Positions 1 to 6,769 of a stretch of DNA of 7,669 nucleotides are shown piece by piece. Positions within the stretch are counted from its first letter, which is position 1, and every line of letters begins with the position of its first letter. The notes below the pieces were generated by a model, which was not told the origin of the DNA, searched no databases, and saw nothing but the letters and a program-made list of their open reading frames with translations. The DNA lies in contig DAXB01000074.1 of the NCBI GenBank assembly GCA_002506175.1, positions 1-7,669 on the forward strand, in the 5' to 3' direction. The DNA is from Methanomassiliicoccaceae archaeon UBA113. Lineage in GTDB: Archaea > Thermoplasmatota > Thermoplasmata > Methanomassiliicoccales > Methanomethylophilaceae. The position numbers and the translations under genes are program-made.

Positions 1-472
1 CGACCTTGTTGATGAACAGCATAGGCCTGACACGCTCTTTCATCGCCTGCCTGATAACAGTCTCTGTCTGGGGCATGATTCCCTCGACAGCACAGCACAG
101 GATGTACACTCCGTCGAGTGCCCTCATTGCCCTGGTAACGTCTCCACCGAAGTCGACGTGTCCGGGCGTATCGATGAGGTTGACGAGGTAGTGCTCCAGC
201 TCGTTGTTCTTCTTAGGGTTCTTGTAGGGTACGACCATTGCGGCGGATGCTGCATTGATTGTGATTCCCCTTGCTGCCTCCTGCTCGTCGAAGTCGAGCA
301 GACGCTGCTCTCCTGCGGTCTCAGAAGACATCATTCCTGCTCCTGCGATGAGGTTATCGGAGAATGTGGTCTTTCCGTGGTCGATATGAGCGGCTGTTCC
401 GAGGTTCCTGATGAGGGTCTGGTCCTTCATCAGCTCGACTGCCTTCTTTGCGTTGTCCTCTCTGCGTCCCAT
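1..472 (-). CDS. fusA: Translation elongation factor EF-2 (N-terminal part, cut by the window edge)
   Basis: GTP-dependent translocase that moves tRNA and mRNA through the ribosome. Only the first 157 codons lie in the window and the gene continues past position 1. The visible part is the start of the G domain: P-loop AHIDHGKT at residues 28-35, a switch I stretch RGITINAAS at about 68-76, DTPGH at 101-105, and the beginning of the NKxD motif (NKV) exactly at the edge. The N-terminal extension (MGRREDNAKKAVELM) and the spacing are those of archaeal EF-2 rather than bacterial EF-G. The ATG at 472-470 is preceded by AGGTGA (484-479) with a 6-base spacer, which fixes the start. It lies 17 bases after the rpsG stop, so it is the third gene of an rpsL-rpsG-fusA operon. 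Domains II-V, including the diphthamide histidine loop, are outside the window. Confidence 0.96.
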   Translation of the reverse strand, partial: MGRREDNAKKAVELMKDQTLIRNLGTAAHIDHGKTTFSDNLIAGAGMMSSETAGEQRLLDFDEQEAARGITINAASAAMVVPYKNPKKNNELEHYLVNLIDTPGHVDFGGDVTRAMRALDGVYILCCAVEGIMPQTETVIRQAMKERVRPMLFINKV

Positions 473-489
473 GTTCACTCACCTTATGT

Positions 490-1074
490 TCATCTGGCCG
501 ACTGAGCGACTCTCTCGATTTCCTCTTTCTTCGCGACGGAGAAGGAGGTCATGTCTCCTTTCGATGCGAGGATGAGCTCGTCTGCGAGGCACTCGTAGAT
601 AGGCTTCTTGTTCTTTGTGGATGCGTTGACGACTCCGGTGCTGATGTTACGGAGTGCGATGTCGAGCCTCCTCTGGGGTGAGACATCGACTGCCTTGGGG
701 ACCGAGATTCCTCCGAACTGCAGCCTGGTGATCTCCTCACGGGGTGCTGCGTTCTCAAGGGCCTCTACGAGAACCTGCATGGGGTTCTTCTTGGTCTTGG
801 ATGCGATGATGTCGAATGCCTGAGAGACAGCCTTGTATGCCTTGAGTTTCTTTCCGGTGTACTTCTCTGTCCTCATGATTCCGTTGATGAGCCTCTCGAC
901 GATGCTGAGCCTGGACTTTCCGAACCACCTGTTGGCGTGCTTTCCACCAGAGTGGGGGACGTTTGTAGGTGTCAGGTCGATGTATTTTGCAAGTCCTCCG
1001 TCGTTGACAACGACCTCTGTGGAGTCGTATTTTCCGAACATGAGTGCTTTCTGTGTAACAATCTCGTCTGCCAT
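490..1074 (-). CDS. rpsG: 30S ribosomal protein uS7
   Basis: Small-subunit head protein that nucleates assembly of the 16S 3' domain and lines the E site. The 194-residue reading (from MADEIVTQKA) has the archaeal length and shows the conserved core: VERLINGIMR (about 59-68), NPMQVLVEALENAAPREE (about 97-114) and VSPQRRLDIALRNI (about 131-144), which are typical uS7 helices and the RNA-binding beta ribbon. An in-frame ATG at 1083-1081 would add three residues and overlaps the rpsL stop as ATGA. I prefer the ATG at 1074-1072. It has a GATGAT sequence (1084-1079, one mismatch from GGTGAT) four bases upstream, whereas the first ATG has no spaced ribosome binding site. It is the middle gene of the rpsL-rpsG-fusA operon and probably translationally coupled to rpsL. 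Confidence 0.95.
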   Translation of the reverse strand: MADEIVTQKALMFGKYDSTEVVVNDGGLAKYIDLTPTNVPHSGGKHANRWFGKSRLSIVERLINGIMRTEKYTGKKLKAYKAVSQAFDIIASKTKKNPMQVLVEALENAAPREEITRLQFGGISVPKAVDVSPQRRLDIALRNISTGVVNASTKNKKPIYECLADELILASKGDMTSFSVAKKEEIERVAQSAR

Positions 1075-1079
1075 CTGAA

Positions 1080-1508
1080 TCATCTCACAGGTTTGTCGAT
1101 CCTTCCCCTGACCATTTCGTCAAGAGAGACGTTGTTGACTTTGATAACCTTGTAACGGACTCCGGGAATATCTCCGTAAGACCTTCCCATCCTTCCACCG
1201 ATTCCTTCTACCATAACCTCGTCGTGCTCATCGATGAAGTTGATAGCTCCGTCTCCGACAGCGAAAGCTGTGATCTGACGGCCGTTCTTGATGAGCTGAA
1301 CCTTGACGCACTTACGGATAGCGGAGTTGGGCTGCTTTGCCTCGACTCCAACCTTCTCCAGAACGATTCCACGTCCCTGTGCTGATCCCTCGAGAGGATC
1401 GGATTTCTCCCTGAGCTTAAGGACCCTCTTCTTGTATCCCCTGTCGAGCCAGCGGAACTTCTGACGGTCCTCCTTCATTTTTCTTGCGGTGTATAAACCA
1501 TTTCCCAT
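1080..1508 (-). CDS. rpsL: 30S ribosomal protein uS12
   Basis: Decoding-centre protein of the small subunit that helps check codon-anticodon pairing. It is 142 residues, the usual archaeal/eukaryotic-type length with an N-terminal extension relative to the bacterial protein. Diagnostic segments are EAKQPNSAIRKCVKVQLIKNG (about 56-76, containing the universal PNSA loop) and GRSYGDIPGVRYKV (about 108-121). The ATG at 1508-1506 is preceded by AGGTGA (1518-1513) with a 4-base spacer. It is the first gene of the operon and has its own promoter region upstream. The rpoA''-rpl30e-nusA genes often found just before it in euryarchaeal genomes are not here. An aminotransferase ends 133 bases upstream instead. 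Confidence 0.97.
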   Translation of the reverse strand: MGNGLYTARKMKEDRQKFRWLDRGYKKRVLKLREKSDPLEGSAQGRGIVLEKVGVEAKQPNSAIRKCVKVQLIKNGRQITAFAVGDGAINFIDEHDEVMVEGIGGRMGRSYGDIPGVRYKVIKVNNVSLDEMVRGRIDKPVR

Positions 1509-1562
1509 ATTTTCACCTTCAGAATCTTGATGATTCTTCTTGATCGTGAATGCGCGGGCACC

Positions 1563-1614
1563 CTCTATAGAGTACTCTGAGCAATGTGCGTAGCCGCATT
1601 CTGTATATAATAAG
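1563..1614 (-). promoter_or_regulatory. Promoter of the rpsL-rpsG-fusA operon with overlapping palindromes
   Basis: Read on the minus strand, a TATA-like stretch TTATTATATA lies at 1613-1604. By normal archaeal spacing transcription would begin near 1580, giving a leader of about 70 bases. Just after that point are two perfect 10-bp palindromes that share four bases: CTCTATAGAG (1563-1572) and AGAGTACTCT (1569-1578). The TATA box is supported by position and composition. The palindromes are seen directly, but their role as an operator is inference. Confidence 0.6.
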
Positions 1615-1641
1615 TTCGACCGAGGTCAGACGCTGAATTCT

Positions 1642-2814
1642 TCAGTACATCTCTCTGCAGACCTTTCCTAGGATTTTCGTTCCCTGGATGATCTGCTCCT
1701 CGGAAGGAGTTGCGAAATTGAGCCTTATGGTGTTCTCTCCGCCGTTCACATGGAACGGACGTCCCGGCATGGTTACCAGCTTGTTCTCTATGAGTTTGTC
1801 GAACAGCTTCATGGCATCGGTGCCCTCGGGCGATCTGAACCATACGAACATCCCTCCCTGCGGGTCATTCCACTCCATCACATCCGGCACATTGTCGGCC
1901 ATGGCATCCATGAAGAACTCCTTCTTGATCTTGTAGCTCTTGCGAAGGCCTTTGAGGAAGGAATCGTAATCGTTGTCCGCGAGGAACCTGCTCACCACTT
2001 TCTGACAGAATGTATTGGATTGCAGGGATGAGGCCTCTATGCCCTTCCCGGCATCCCTGCTCATCCATTCGGGTATGACCATCCATCCTATCCTCATTCC
2101 CGGGGATATCGTCTTGGAGAACGACCCTGTTAGGACCGTGTCATCGGGGATCATGGACTTCATAGTTGGCCCGACCCTCCCGTCATAACCCAGCTCCCCG
2201 TATGCATCATCCTCTATGAGGAGACATCCGGAATCCCCGATACACTCCGCCACAGCCTTGCGGTTGTCGACGGAATAACTGATTCCGGAAGGGTTCTGAT
2301 GATTGGGGATCGAATAGAACAGCTTGGGGGACTTCTGCAGAATAGACTCCAGCTGACCTATGTCGGCTCCATCCTCCCCTACATCCACACCTATGAACTC
2401 AGGACCGTATGCGGAATATGACTGAAGTGCACCGAGGTATCCCGGATTCTCCACGATCATGCGATCGCCACGGTCCAGGAACAGCTTACCCAGAAGATCG
2501 AAGCATTCCTGGGACCCGTTGGTCATTATGACCTGCCTGTAATCCACATCGAAACCCAGCTCCTTATGACAGCGGTCCGCTATGTACTCCCTAAGCGGGA
2601 TGTATCCCGTCGGTGTGTCGTACTGGAGAGTGGATGCGGAACCTTCCTCGAGAACGGCTTTTGCGGCATCCTCGATCGGTCCCGTAGGGAGAAGGCTGTT
2701 ATCAGGCAGACCTGTCGCGAAAGAGATCATCCCAGGCTGTGCTGCCACCTCGACCAGACTCATTATGAATGAGTCCATGGTGTCCTTGGTACGCTGGGAG
2801 AACTCGGGATGCAT
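1642..2814 (-). CDS. PLP-dependent class I/II aminotransferase (2-aminoadipate/aromatic type, ARO8-like)
   Basis: Cytoplasmic fold-type I aminotransferase that moves an amino group between an amino acid and a 2-oxo acid. The 390 residues from ATG match the family's usual length. Visible motifs are ISFATGLPD (30-38), typical of the MocR/LysN-like branch; IPNHQNPSG (169-177), with the cofactor-contacting Asn174; EDDAYGEL (201-208), with Asp203 for the pyridine nitrogen; and TGSFSKTISPGMRIGW (229-244), with Lys234 as the Schiff-base lysine and Arg241 for the phosphate. TIRLNFA (362-368) contains Arg364 for the substrate carboxylate. All catalytic residues are present, so it should be active. Substrate cannot be told from sequence: 2-aminoadipate, branched-chain or aromatic are all possible. 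The ATG at 2814 overlaps the upstream gene's stop as TGATG. A TTG one codon earlier (2817) is less likely. Confidence 0.93.
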   Translation of the reverse strand: MHPEFSQRTKDTMDSFIMSLVEVAAQPGMISFATGLPDNSLLPTGPIEDAAKAVLEEGSASTLQYDTPTGYIPLREYIADRCHKELGFDVDYRQVIMTNGSQECFDLLGKLFLDRGDRMIVENPGYLGALQSYSAYGPEFIGVDVGEDGADIGQLESILQKSPKLFYSIPNHQNPSGISYSVDNRKAVAECIGDSGCLLIEDDAYGELGYDGRVGPTMKSMIPDDTVLTGSFSKTISPGMRIGWMVIPEWMSRDAGKGIEASSLQSNTFCQKVVSRFLADNDYDSFLKGLRKSYKIKKEFFMDAMADNVPDVMEWNDPQGGMFVWFRSPEGTDAMKLFDKLIENKLVTMPGRPFHVNGGENTIRLNFATPSEEQIIQGTKILGKVCREMY

Positions 2815-4709
2815 CAATTAGCCTCTTTGAATGCCTTCTGGATCATCTCGAACGTCACGCCTTTGAGCTCGGGATTCATCCTGACGATGAGCTCGTGCCA
2901 CTTCTTGATGTTAGACATGACCGGTTCCCCGTCCTTGTAGAGATCATCGGGAAGCGGAATGCGCTTCTCTCTCGAGACGTACATCCATTTGTCGCCCATC
3001 TGGTCTCTGTTGATGAATGGCATCTGACGGATCTTCACTGGAACGGATGTGCGGACGGATCCGTTGTACATCTCCACTGCCTCCGCCTCTATCACATCAG
3101 GAGCCACTCTGACGATGTTGGTGCCTGCGTTCATCGGAACATCCTCTATGGATTTGTCTATCTTGTAAAGACGGCAGATGCAATCCTTCATCGACTCATC
3201 GACATTGACCGTTATATCGGACCCATCGAAGGACGCTGTCATCCTAACGGGGTTCCTGAGCGTCATGAACTTCCTGTTGGGACATGAGTTGACGGTTATG
3301 TAGATGCAGAATGCCGATGACGACGACGCCAATATCTCGTCACGTATAGATGCCACGTCGACCTCGAAGGTCTCGCCGTCCCAATCCGGAGTGATGTCCC
3401 TTTTCTTTCCGGTCTCTCCTCCGAAGAACAGTGCCTTCTTCCTTGCTCCGCGTACCGTGACTTTCATCTTGTCAGACTTTATGGAAAGGATGTCCATATC
3501 GGCATTATCGAAGACCTTCGGTCCGTTTCCCACATCGTATGTGACATATGGGACACACCATATCGCCTTGAACTTCATACCGCCGAATTCGAACGAATAT
3601 GGATCGTCCTCGGACACATCCTTCGTTCCCGTCTGTCCGAACATGGTGTACTCGACCTTGGTGTCCTCTGTGATATCCCCCTTTCCGCTGTACGAGCACT
3701 TGAAATCCGGAATGACAAAGCATTCCTGGGAGTAGAGTACCTTCGCCCCTTTCTCGAGAATGATGGTCAGAGGCCCTCCGTATTCCTTCGTGTCGATGCG
3801 GAGCTTGGATGCCCCGGGGATGCTGAGAAGCTCCCCATCCTTTCCCTCGGCACGAACGACGCACTCCTCGGGTTCGCAACCCTTGATGCTGAGTGTGATG
3901 ATCGGCGCCTCCGCATACAACGGAAGCTTACGTCCGTCGAATATTATGTCGGCATCCTGTGACGGCTGCGATATTGCGAAATCTCCTTTGACAGCTTTCC
4001 TCGATGGTTTCTTGGCAGGAACTTTCTCCTTCACAGACTCTTTGACTGCCTCCGCTGGTGCCTCCTGCTCCGGAGCGGCATCCGCACAGGCATCCTCGGA
4101 CCCGGCGGAGACACTCTCGTCGACCATTACCGCCCCAGACATGAATACGTTGACCTGGTAGACGGCGAGACCGTTCTTCACTGCGGAACTGATGATTTCC
4201 GCCTTGGAGAGTTTTAGCTTTGTTCCGACCCTGCATACGGCGGTTACCTCCCCGATAGGCCTGGGCATAGGGGATCCGATGTTGTTGTAAAATGCAATGG
4301 GGCGGGCTTTGTTCTCGAACGCCCTCTCGCCATCGATTGTCAGAACGAAACTGTCCATAGGCGTTACTTCCGCGGGAGTGAGGTCGATGGTTGCCGGTTT
4401 GGTTACTCTCGCTCCCCTCTGTTTAGAGTACTCCAGACGGTGCATGGGCACGATCCTGTCTCCGCATTCCACGGCGACGTTGAAACTGTCGTTCTCATGA
4501 CCCTCGTATCTGGGTACGTAAAGCAGGAACTTTCCGTTGTTGAAATTGATCTTCGGTGTTGCGCCGAGGAATCCGCGGATTCCCGTCGGTTTCTCGTCGC
4601 GAGCGGCCTGGGCAGCAGCCTTCTTGTTCTCCTTCCTCTCCACATCCCTCTTGGTTTCGGAAAAGAATTCTTCAAAACTCATGTCTGCTATGTCCTTTTG
4701 GTCGCCCAT
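2814..4709 (-). CDS. Unrecognised 631-residue protein with a charged linker and probable beta-sandwich regions
   Basis: I do not recognise this family. Starting at ATG 4709-4707, preceded by GGGTGA (4720-4715) with a 5-base spacer, the protein has 631 residues. The frame stays open 38 codons further upstream, but those codons run through the promoter region, so I reject them. No signal peptide or membrane span is visible, which points to the cytoplasm. Residues 1-40 form a charged, probably helical head (MSFEEFFSETKRD). Residues 50-197 alternate short hydrophobic strands with turns (INFNNGKFLLYVPR; KPATIDLTP; FVLTIDGERAF). Residues 199-245 are a low-complexity linker, acidic then basic. Residues 246-560 are again strand-rich with several Gly/Asp turns, like repeated immunoglobulin-type folds (inference). 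A helical tail (598-631, KKWHELIVRMNPELKG) ends it. It is the first gene of a unit with the aminotransferase, sharing one base (TGATG). Confidence 0.85.
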   Translation of the reverse strand: MGDQKDIADMSFEEFFSETKRDVERKENKKAAAQAARDEKPTGIRGFLGATPKINFNNGKFLLYVPRYEGHENDSFNVAVECGDRIVPMHRLEYSKQRGARVTKPATIDLTPAEVTPMDSFVLTIDGERAFENKARPIAFYNNIGSPMPRPIGEVTAVCRVGTKLKLSKAEIISSAVKNGLAVYQVNVFMSGAVMVDESVSAGSEDACADAAPEQEAPAEAVKESVKEKVPAKKPSRKAVKGDFAISQPSQDADIIFDGRKLPLYAEAPIITLSIKGCEPEECVVRAEGKDGELLSIPGASKLRIDTKEYGGPLTIILEKGAKVLYSQECFVIPDFKCSYSGKGDITEDTKVEYTMFGQTGTKDVSEDDPYSFEFGGMKFKAIWCVPYVTYDVGNGPKVFDNADMDILSIKSDKMKVTVRGARKKALFFGGETGKKRDITPDWDGETFEVDVASIRDEILASSSSAFCIYITVNSCPNRKFMTLRNPVRMTASFDGSDITVNVDESMKDCICRLYKIDKSIEDVPMNAGTNIVRVAPDVIEAEAVEMYNGSVRTSVPVKIRQMPFINRDQMGDKWMYVSREKRIPLPDDLYKDGEPVMSNIKKWHELIVRMNPELKGVTFEMIQKAFKEAN

Positions 4710-4738
4710 CTGTTTCACCCTGTGTGGGTTAAGATGTC

Positions 4739-4750
4739 CTATTATAATAG
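4739..4750 (-). promoter_or_regulatory. TATA-type promoter element for the 631-residue protein gene (leftward)
   Basis: CTATTATAATAG is A/T-rich and also a perfect 12-bp palindrome. It is centred about 36 bases upstream of the preferred ATG (4709), so transcription would start only about 10 bases before the start codon. Because it is symmetrical it could bind TBP in either direction. Gene positions favour the minus strand. Confidence 0.55.
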
Positions 4751-4837
4751 TATACGGAACGCTTCCACCGAACCCGCCGAAAAAGGACCGATTGACTCTT
4801 TCAATGTATTGGCATATTGCCATCGCGGGCGTAATAA

Positions 4838-4846
4838 TTATAAATA
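4838..4846 (+). promoter_or_regulatory. TATA box of the aIF2-beta/methylthiotransferase operon (rightward)
   Basis: TTATAAATA is a near-consensus archaeal TATA box, preceded by A-rich sequence where the BRE would sit. Its centre is 37 bases before the ATG at 4879, so the predicted leader is about 12 bases long, ending in the AAGGTG ribosome binding site. It is flanked by the inverted repeat GCGGGC (4825-4830)/GCCCGC (4859-4864) and by the dyad TGGCA-TAT-TGCCA (4810-4822). These may be regulator sites (inference). Confidence 0.65.
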
Positions 4847-4878
4847 GTACGCTTGATAGCCCGCATAAGGTGTATAGA

Positions 4879-5514
4879 ATGTCTGCTGAAGAAGATTATT
4901 TGGCTTTGCTCGACAGGGCGAAGATCGCATGTCCCGAGACCATCGAGAACCATGAGAGGTTCGAGCTTCCCGAAATGGATGTCCTCCAGGAAGGAAAGAT
5001 CACTGTCCTCAGGAACTTCATCGACATCACTGACAAACTCAGGAGGGATCCGACACACCTGCTCCAGTTTATGCTGAAGGAGCTCGGAACCCCGGGAAAC
5101 ATCGAGGGCAGAAGGGTAGTCTTCAAAGCGAAGATCAGCCCTCAGCAGCTCAATGACAAGATTCAGATGTACACCGAGACATATGTTATCTGTTCCGAAT
5201 GCGGACTTCCCGATACCAAGATGACAAAGGACGGAAGGACGCTCATGCTCGAATGCGAAGCATGCGGAGCACGCAGGCCCATCACCGTCAGGAAGTCCGT
5301 GAAAGCCGACACAGCCAACACGCTGAGAGAGGGCGACATCATCGAGGTCACAATCACGGACGTCGGAAAGAAGGGCGACGGAGTCGGAAAGTTCTTCGAT
5401 TACCTCATCGTCATCCCCGGAACGGTCAAAGGTTCAACGGTACATGCAAAGATCACGAAGATCTCTGCCAAGACCGCATTCGCAAACCCCACCACCGAAC
5501 CCTGCACACGCTGA
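4879..5514 (+). CDS. Translation initiation factor aIF2, beta subunit, with C-terminal TRAM domain
   Basis: Beta subunit of the heterotrimeric aIF2 that brings initiator Met-tRNA to the small ribosomal subunit. It has 211 residues. The N-terminal helix (about 1-20) corresponds to the gamma-binding region. The central alpha/beta domain holds KITVLRNFIDI (40-50) and LLQFMLKELGTPGNIEGRRVVF (about 61-82). A C4 zinc ribbon has Cys105, Cys108, Cys126 and Cys129. This is longer than plain aIF2-beta because residues about 149-202 (LREGDIIEVTITDVGKKGDG to about KISAKTAFA) form a TRAM RNA-binding domain, a fusion known in some euryarchaea. The ATG at 4879 is preceded by AAGGTG (4867-4872) with a 6-base spacer. 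The frame is open further upstream, but that sequence crosses the promoter. The stop overlaps the next gene by one base (TGATG). Confidence 0.96.
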   Translation: MSAEEDYLALLDRAKIACPETIENHERFELPEMDVLQEGKITVLRNFIDITDKLRRDPTHLLQFMLKELGTPGNIEGRRVVFKAKISPQQLNDKIQMYTETYVICSECGLPDTKMTKDGRTLMLECEACGARRPITVRKSVKADTANTLREGDIIEVTITDVGKKGDGVGKFFDYLIVIPGTVKGSTVHAKITKISAKTAFANPTTEPCTR

Positions 5515-6749
5515 TGAAGTACTTCGTCGAATCATACGGCTGCACCATGAACTACGGGGAAGGGCGCAAGCTCTCCCGCGACATGGCTTCCATGGGTTAT
5601 CAGGAGGCGGAAACGGCGGAAGAGGCCGACATAGTCGTCCTGAATACATGCACAGTAGTGGAGACTACCGAAAAGAAGATGCTGGCCCGTATCTCCGAAC
5701 TCAAGAAACTGAAGAAGGAGATAATTGTCACAGGGTGCATGGCGAAGGCTCAGCCGAAGAGGATTGAGATCCGCCTTCCTGAATCCATCATTCTCCCGCC
5801 GGAGGATTATCATGCATTCTCAAAGGAGATTGCAAACAGGTATGGTATCGCAGGCCCCGCGCTTCCCCTTGTTCAAGGAACGGATGCGATCCTGCCGATT
5901 GCCCAGGGCTGTCTGGGAAACTGCTCATATTGCATAACGAAATTCGCCCGTGGAAAGCTGAAAAGCTACGATCCGGCTGAGCTGAAGAGCGAGTTCGATT
6001 CATTCGTAGACGGCGGTGCCAAGGAGATCCTGGTCACCGCACAGGACACTGCATGCTACGGGTTCGATACAGGCCATGATCTGCCTGCGATTCTTCGTTC
6101 GATGCTACAGAAAGATGGAGAGTACAGAGTCAGAATCGGAATGATGAATCCAAATCATTTGAAAAGGATCGTTGATGATCTCCTGCCGCTGATGGATGAC
6201 GGAAGGATGTACAGATTCCTTCACATACCTGTTCAAAGCGGAAGCAACGCTGTTCTGAAGAACATGCGCAGAGGATACACCGCCGAGAGCTTCATGGATC
6301 TTGTGGACCATATGCGCGAATCGATACCGGATATCAGTATCGCGACCGACATAATCACAGGATTCCCCGGAGAGTCCGACGAGGATCACGAACTGACGAA
6401 ACAACTCATAAGAGAACTCCGTGCGGATACTCTGAACATAACACGCTTCTCATCAAGACCGGGAACAGATGCCGCAAACATGACACAGATTCATGGCAGG
6501 ATACTCAAAGAGAGATCCACAGACCTGACAGAACTGAAAAATCAGGTTGAGTATGAAGTCAACAGCAAACTAATCGGAAAACGGTTCAAGGCCCTAGCCA
6601 CAGAAGTAGGCAAAGAGGGCACCATAGTCCGCACCGGTAATTACCGGCCCGTAGTGATAAGAGAAGATATCCCGTTAGGGACATTCCTCGAAATAGAGGT
6701 CACAGACTGCCGGTCCACGTACCTCTTCGGAAAAAGTTGTAATAACTAA
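5514..6749 (+). CDS. tRNA t6A37 C2-methylthiotransferase (MtaB/CDKAL1-like radical SAM enzyme)
   Basis: Radical-SAM methylthiotransferase predicted to convert t6A to ms2t6A at position 37 of tRNAs reading ANN codons. It has 411 residues, the usual length. The N-terminal methylthiotransferase domain has its three cluster cysteines, Cys10 (ESYGC), Cys46 (NTCTV) and Cys75 (TGCMAKAQP). The radical SAM CxxxCxxC is CLGNCSYC (Cys133, 137, 140), followed by HIPVQSGS (237-244) and ITGFPGE (281-287). Residues about 353-406 form a C-terminal TRAM-like domain. All six cysteines are present. The archaeal context and ESYGCTMN start fit the MtaB/CDKAL1 branch rather than MiaB or RimO, by resemblance only. 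The ATG at 5514 overlaps the aIF2-beta stop, so the two genes form an operon with probable translational coupling. Confidence 0.93.
   Translation: MKYFVESYGCTMNYGEGRKLSRDMASMGYQEAETAEEADIVVLNTCTVVETTEKKMLARISELKKLKKEIIVTGCMAKAQPKRIEIRLPESIILPPEDYHAFSKEIANRYGIAGPALPLVQGTDAILPIAQGCLGNCSYCITKFARGKLKSYDPAELKSEFDSFVDGGAKEILVTAQDTACYGFDTGHDLPAILRSMLQKDGEYRVRIGMMNPNHLKRIVDDLLPLMDDGRMYRFLHIPVQSGSNAVLKNMRRGYTAESFMDLVDHMRESIPDISIATDIITGFPGESDEDHELTKQLIRELRADTLNITRFSSRPGTDAANMTQIHGRILKERSTDLTELKNQVEYEVNSKLIGKRFKALATEVGKEGTIVRTGNYRPVVIREDIPLGTFLEIEVTDCRSTYLFGKSCNN
6735..6748 (+). promoter_or_regulatory. Possible TATA-like element for tRNA-Gln
   Basis: An A/T-rich stretch (AGTTGTAATAAC) covers the last codons of the methylthiotransferase gene. 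It is centred about 29 bases before the tRNA 5' end, the distance expected if transcription begins at or next to the mature end. The match to a TATA box is weak. The tRNA could instead be processed from read-through of the upstream operon. Confidence 0.3.
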
Positions 6750-6769
6750 AGCCGTATGGGGTTAACAAT

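Noticed and set aside
158..681. Plus-strand open frames over fusA and rpsG
   Set aside because: Antisense shadows of well-recognised genes, Cys/Leu-rich with no domain resemblance.
3505..4236. Alternative minus-strand frames of 102-124 codons inside the 631-residue gene
   Set aside because: Arg/Gly/Cys-rich shadow translations with no family resemblance. The 631-codon frame covers them and has the promoter and ribosome binding site.
4710..4823. 38-codon N-terminal extension of the 631-residue protein
   Set aside because: It crosses the palindromic TATA element and lacks a ribosome binding site. The ATG at 4709 has GGGTGA five bases upstream.
4537..4878. Upstream extension of the aIF2-beta frame
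   Set aside because: It runs antisense through the 631-residue gene and through both promoters. The ATG at 4879 has a ribosome binding site and begins the conserved domain.
5199..5513. Upstream extension of the methylthiotransferase frame inside aIF2-beta
   Set aside because: It is the out-of-frame shadow of the aIF2-beta gene (Arg/His-rich). The conserved family start ESYGC begins at the ATG at 5514, which overlaps the aIF2-beta stop.
5514..6749. RimO, the enzyme that methylthiolates uS12, suggested by the rpsL gene nearby
   Set aside because: RimO is bacterial, and this protein's N-terminal pattern and archaeal context fit the MtaB/CDKAL1 tRNA branch better. Proximity to rpsL is not evidence.
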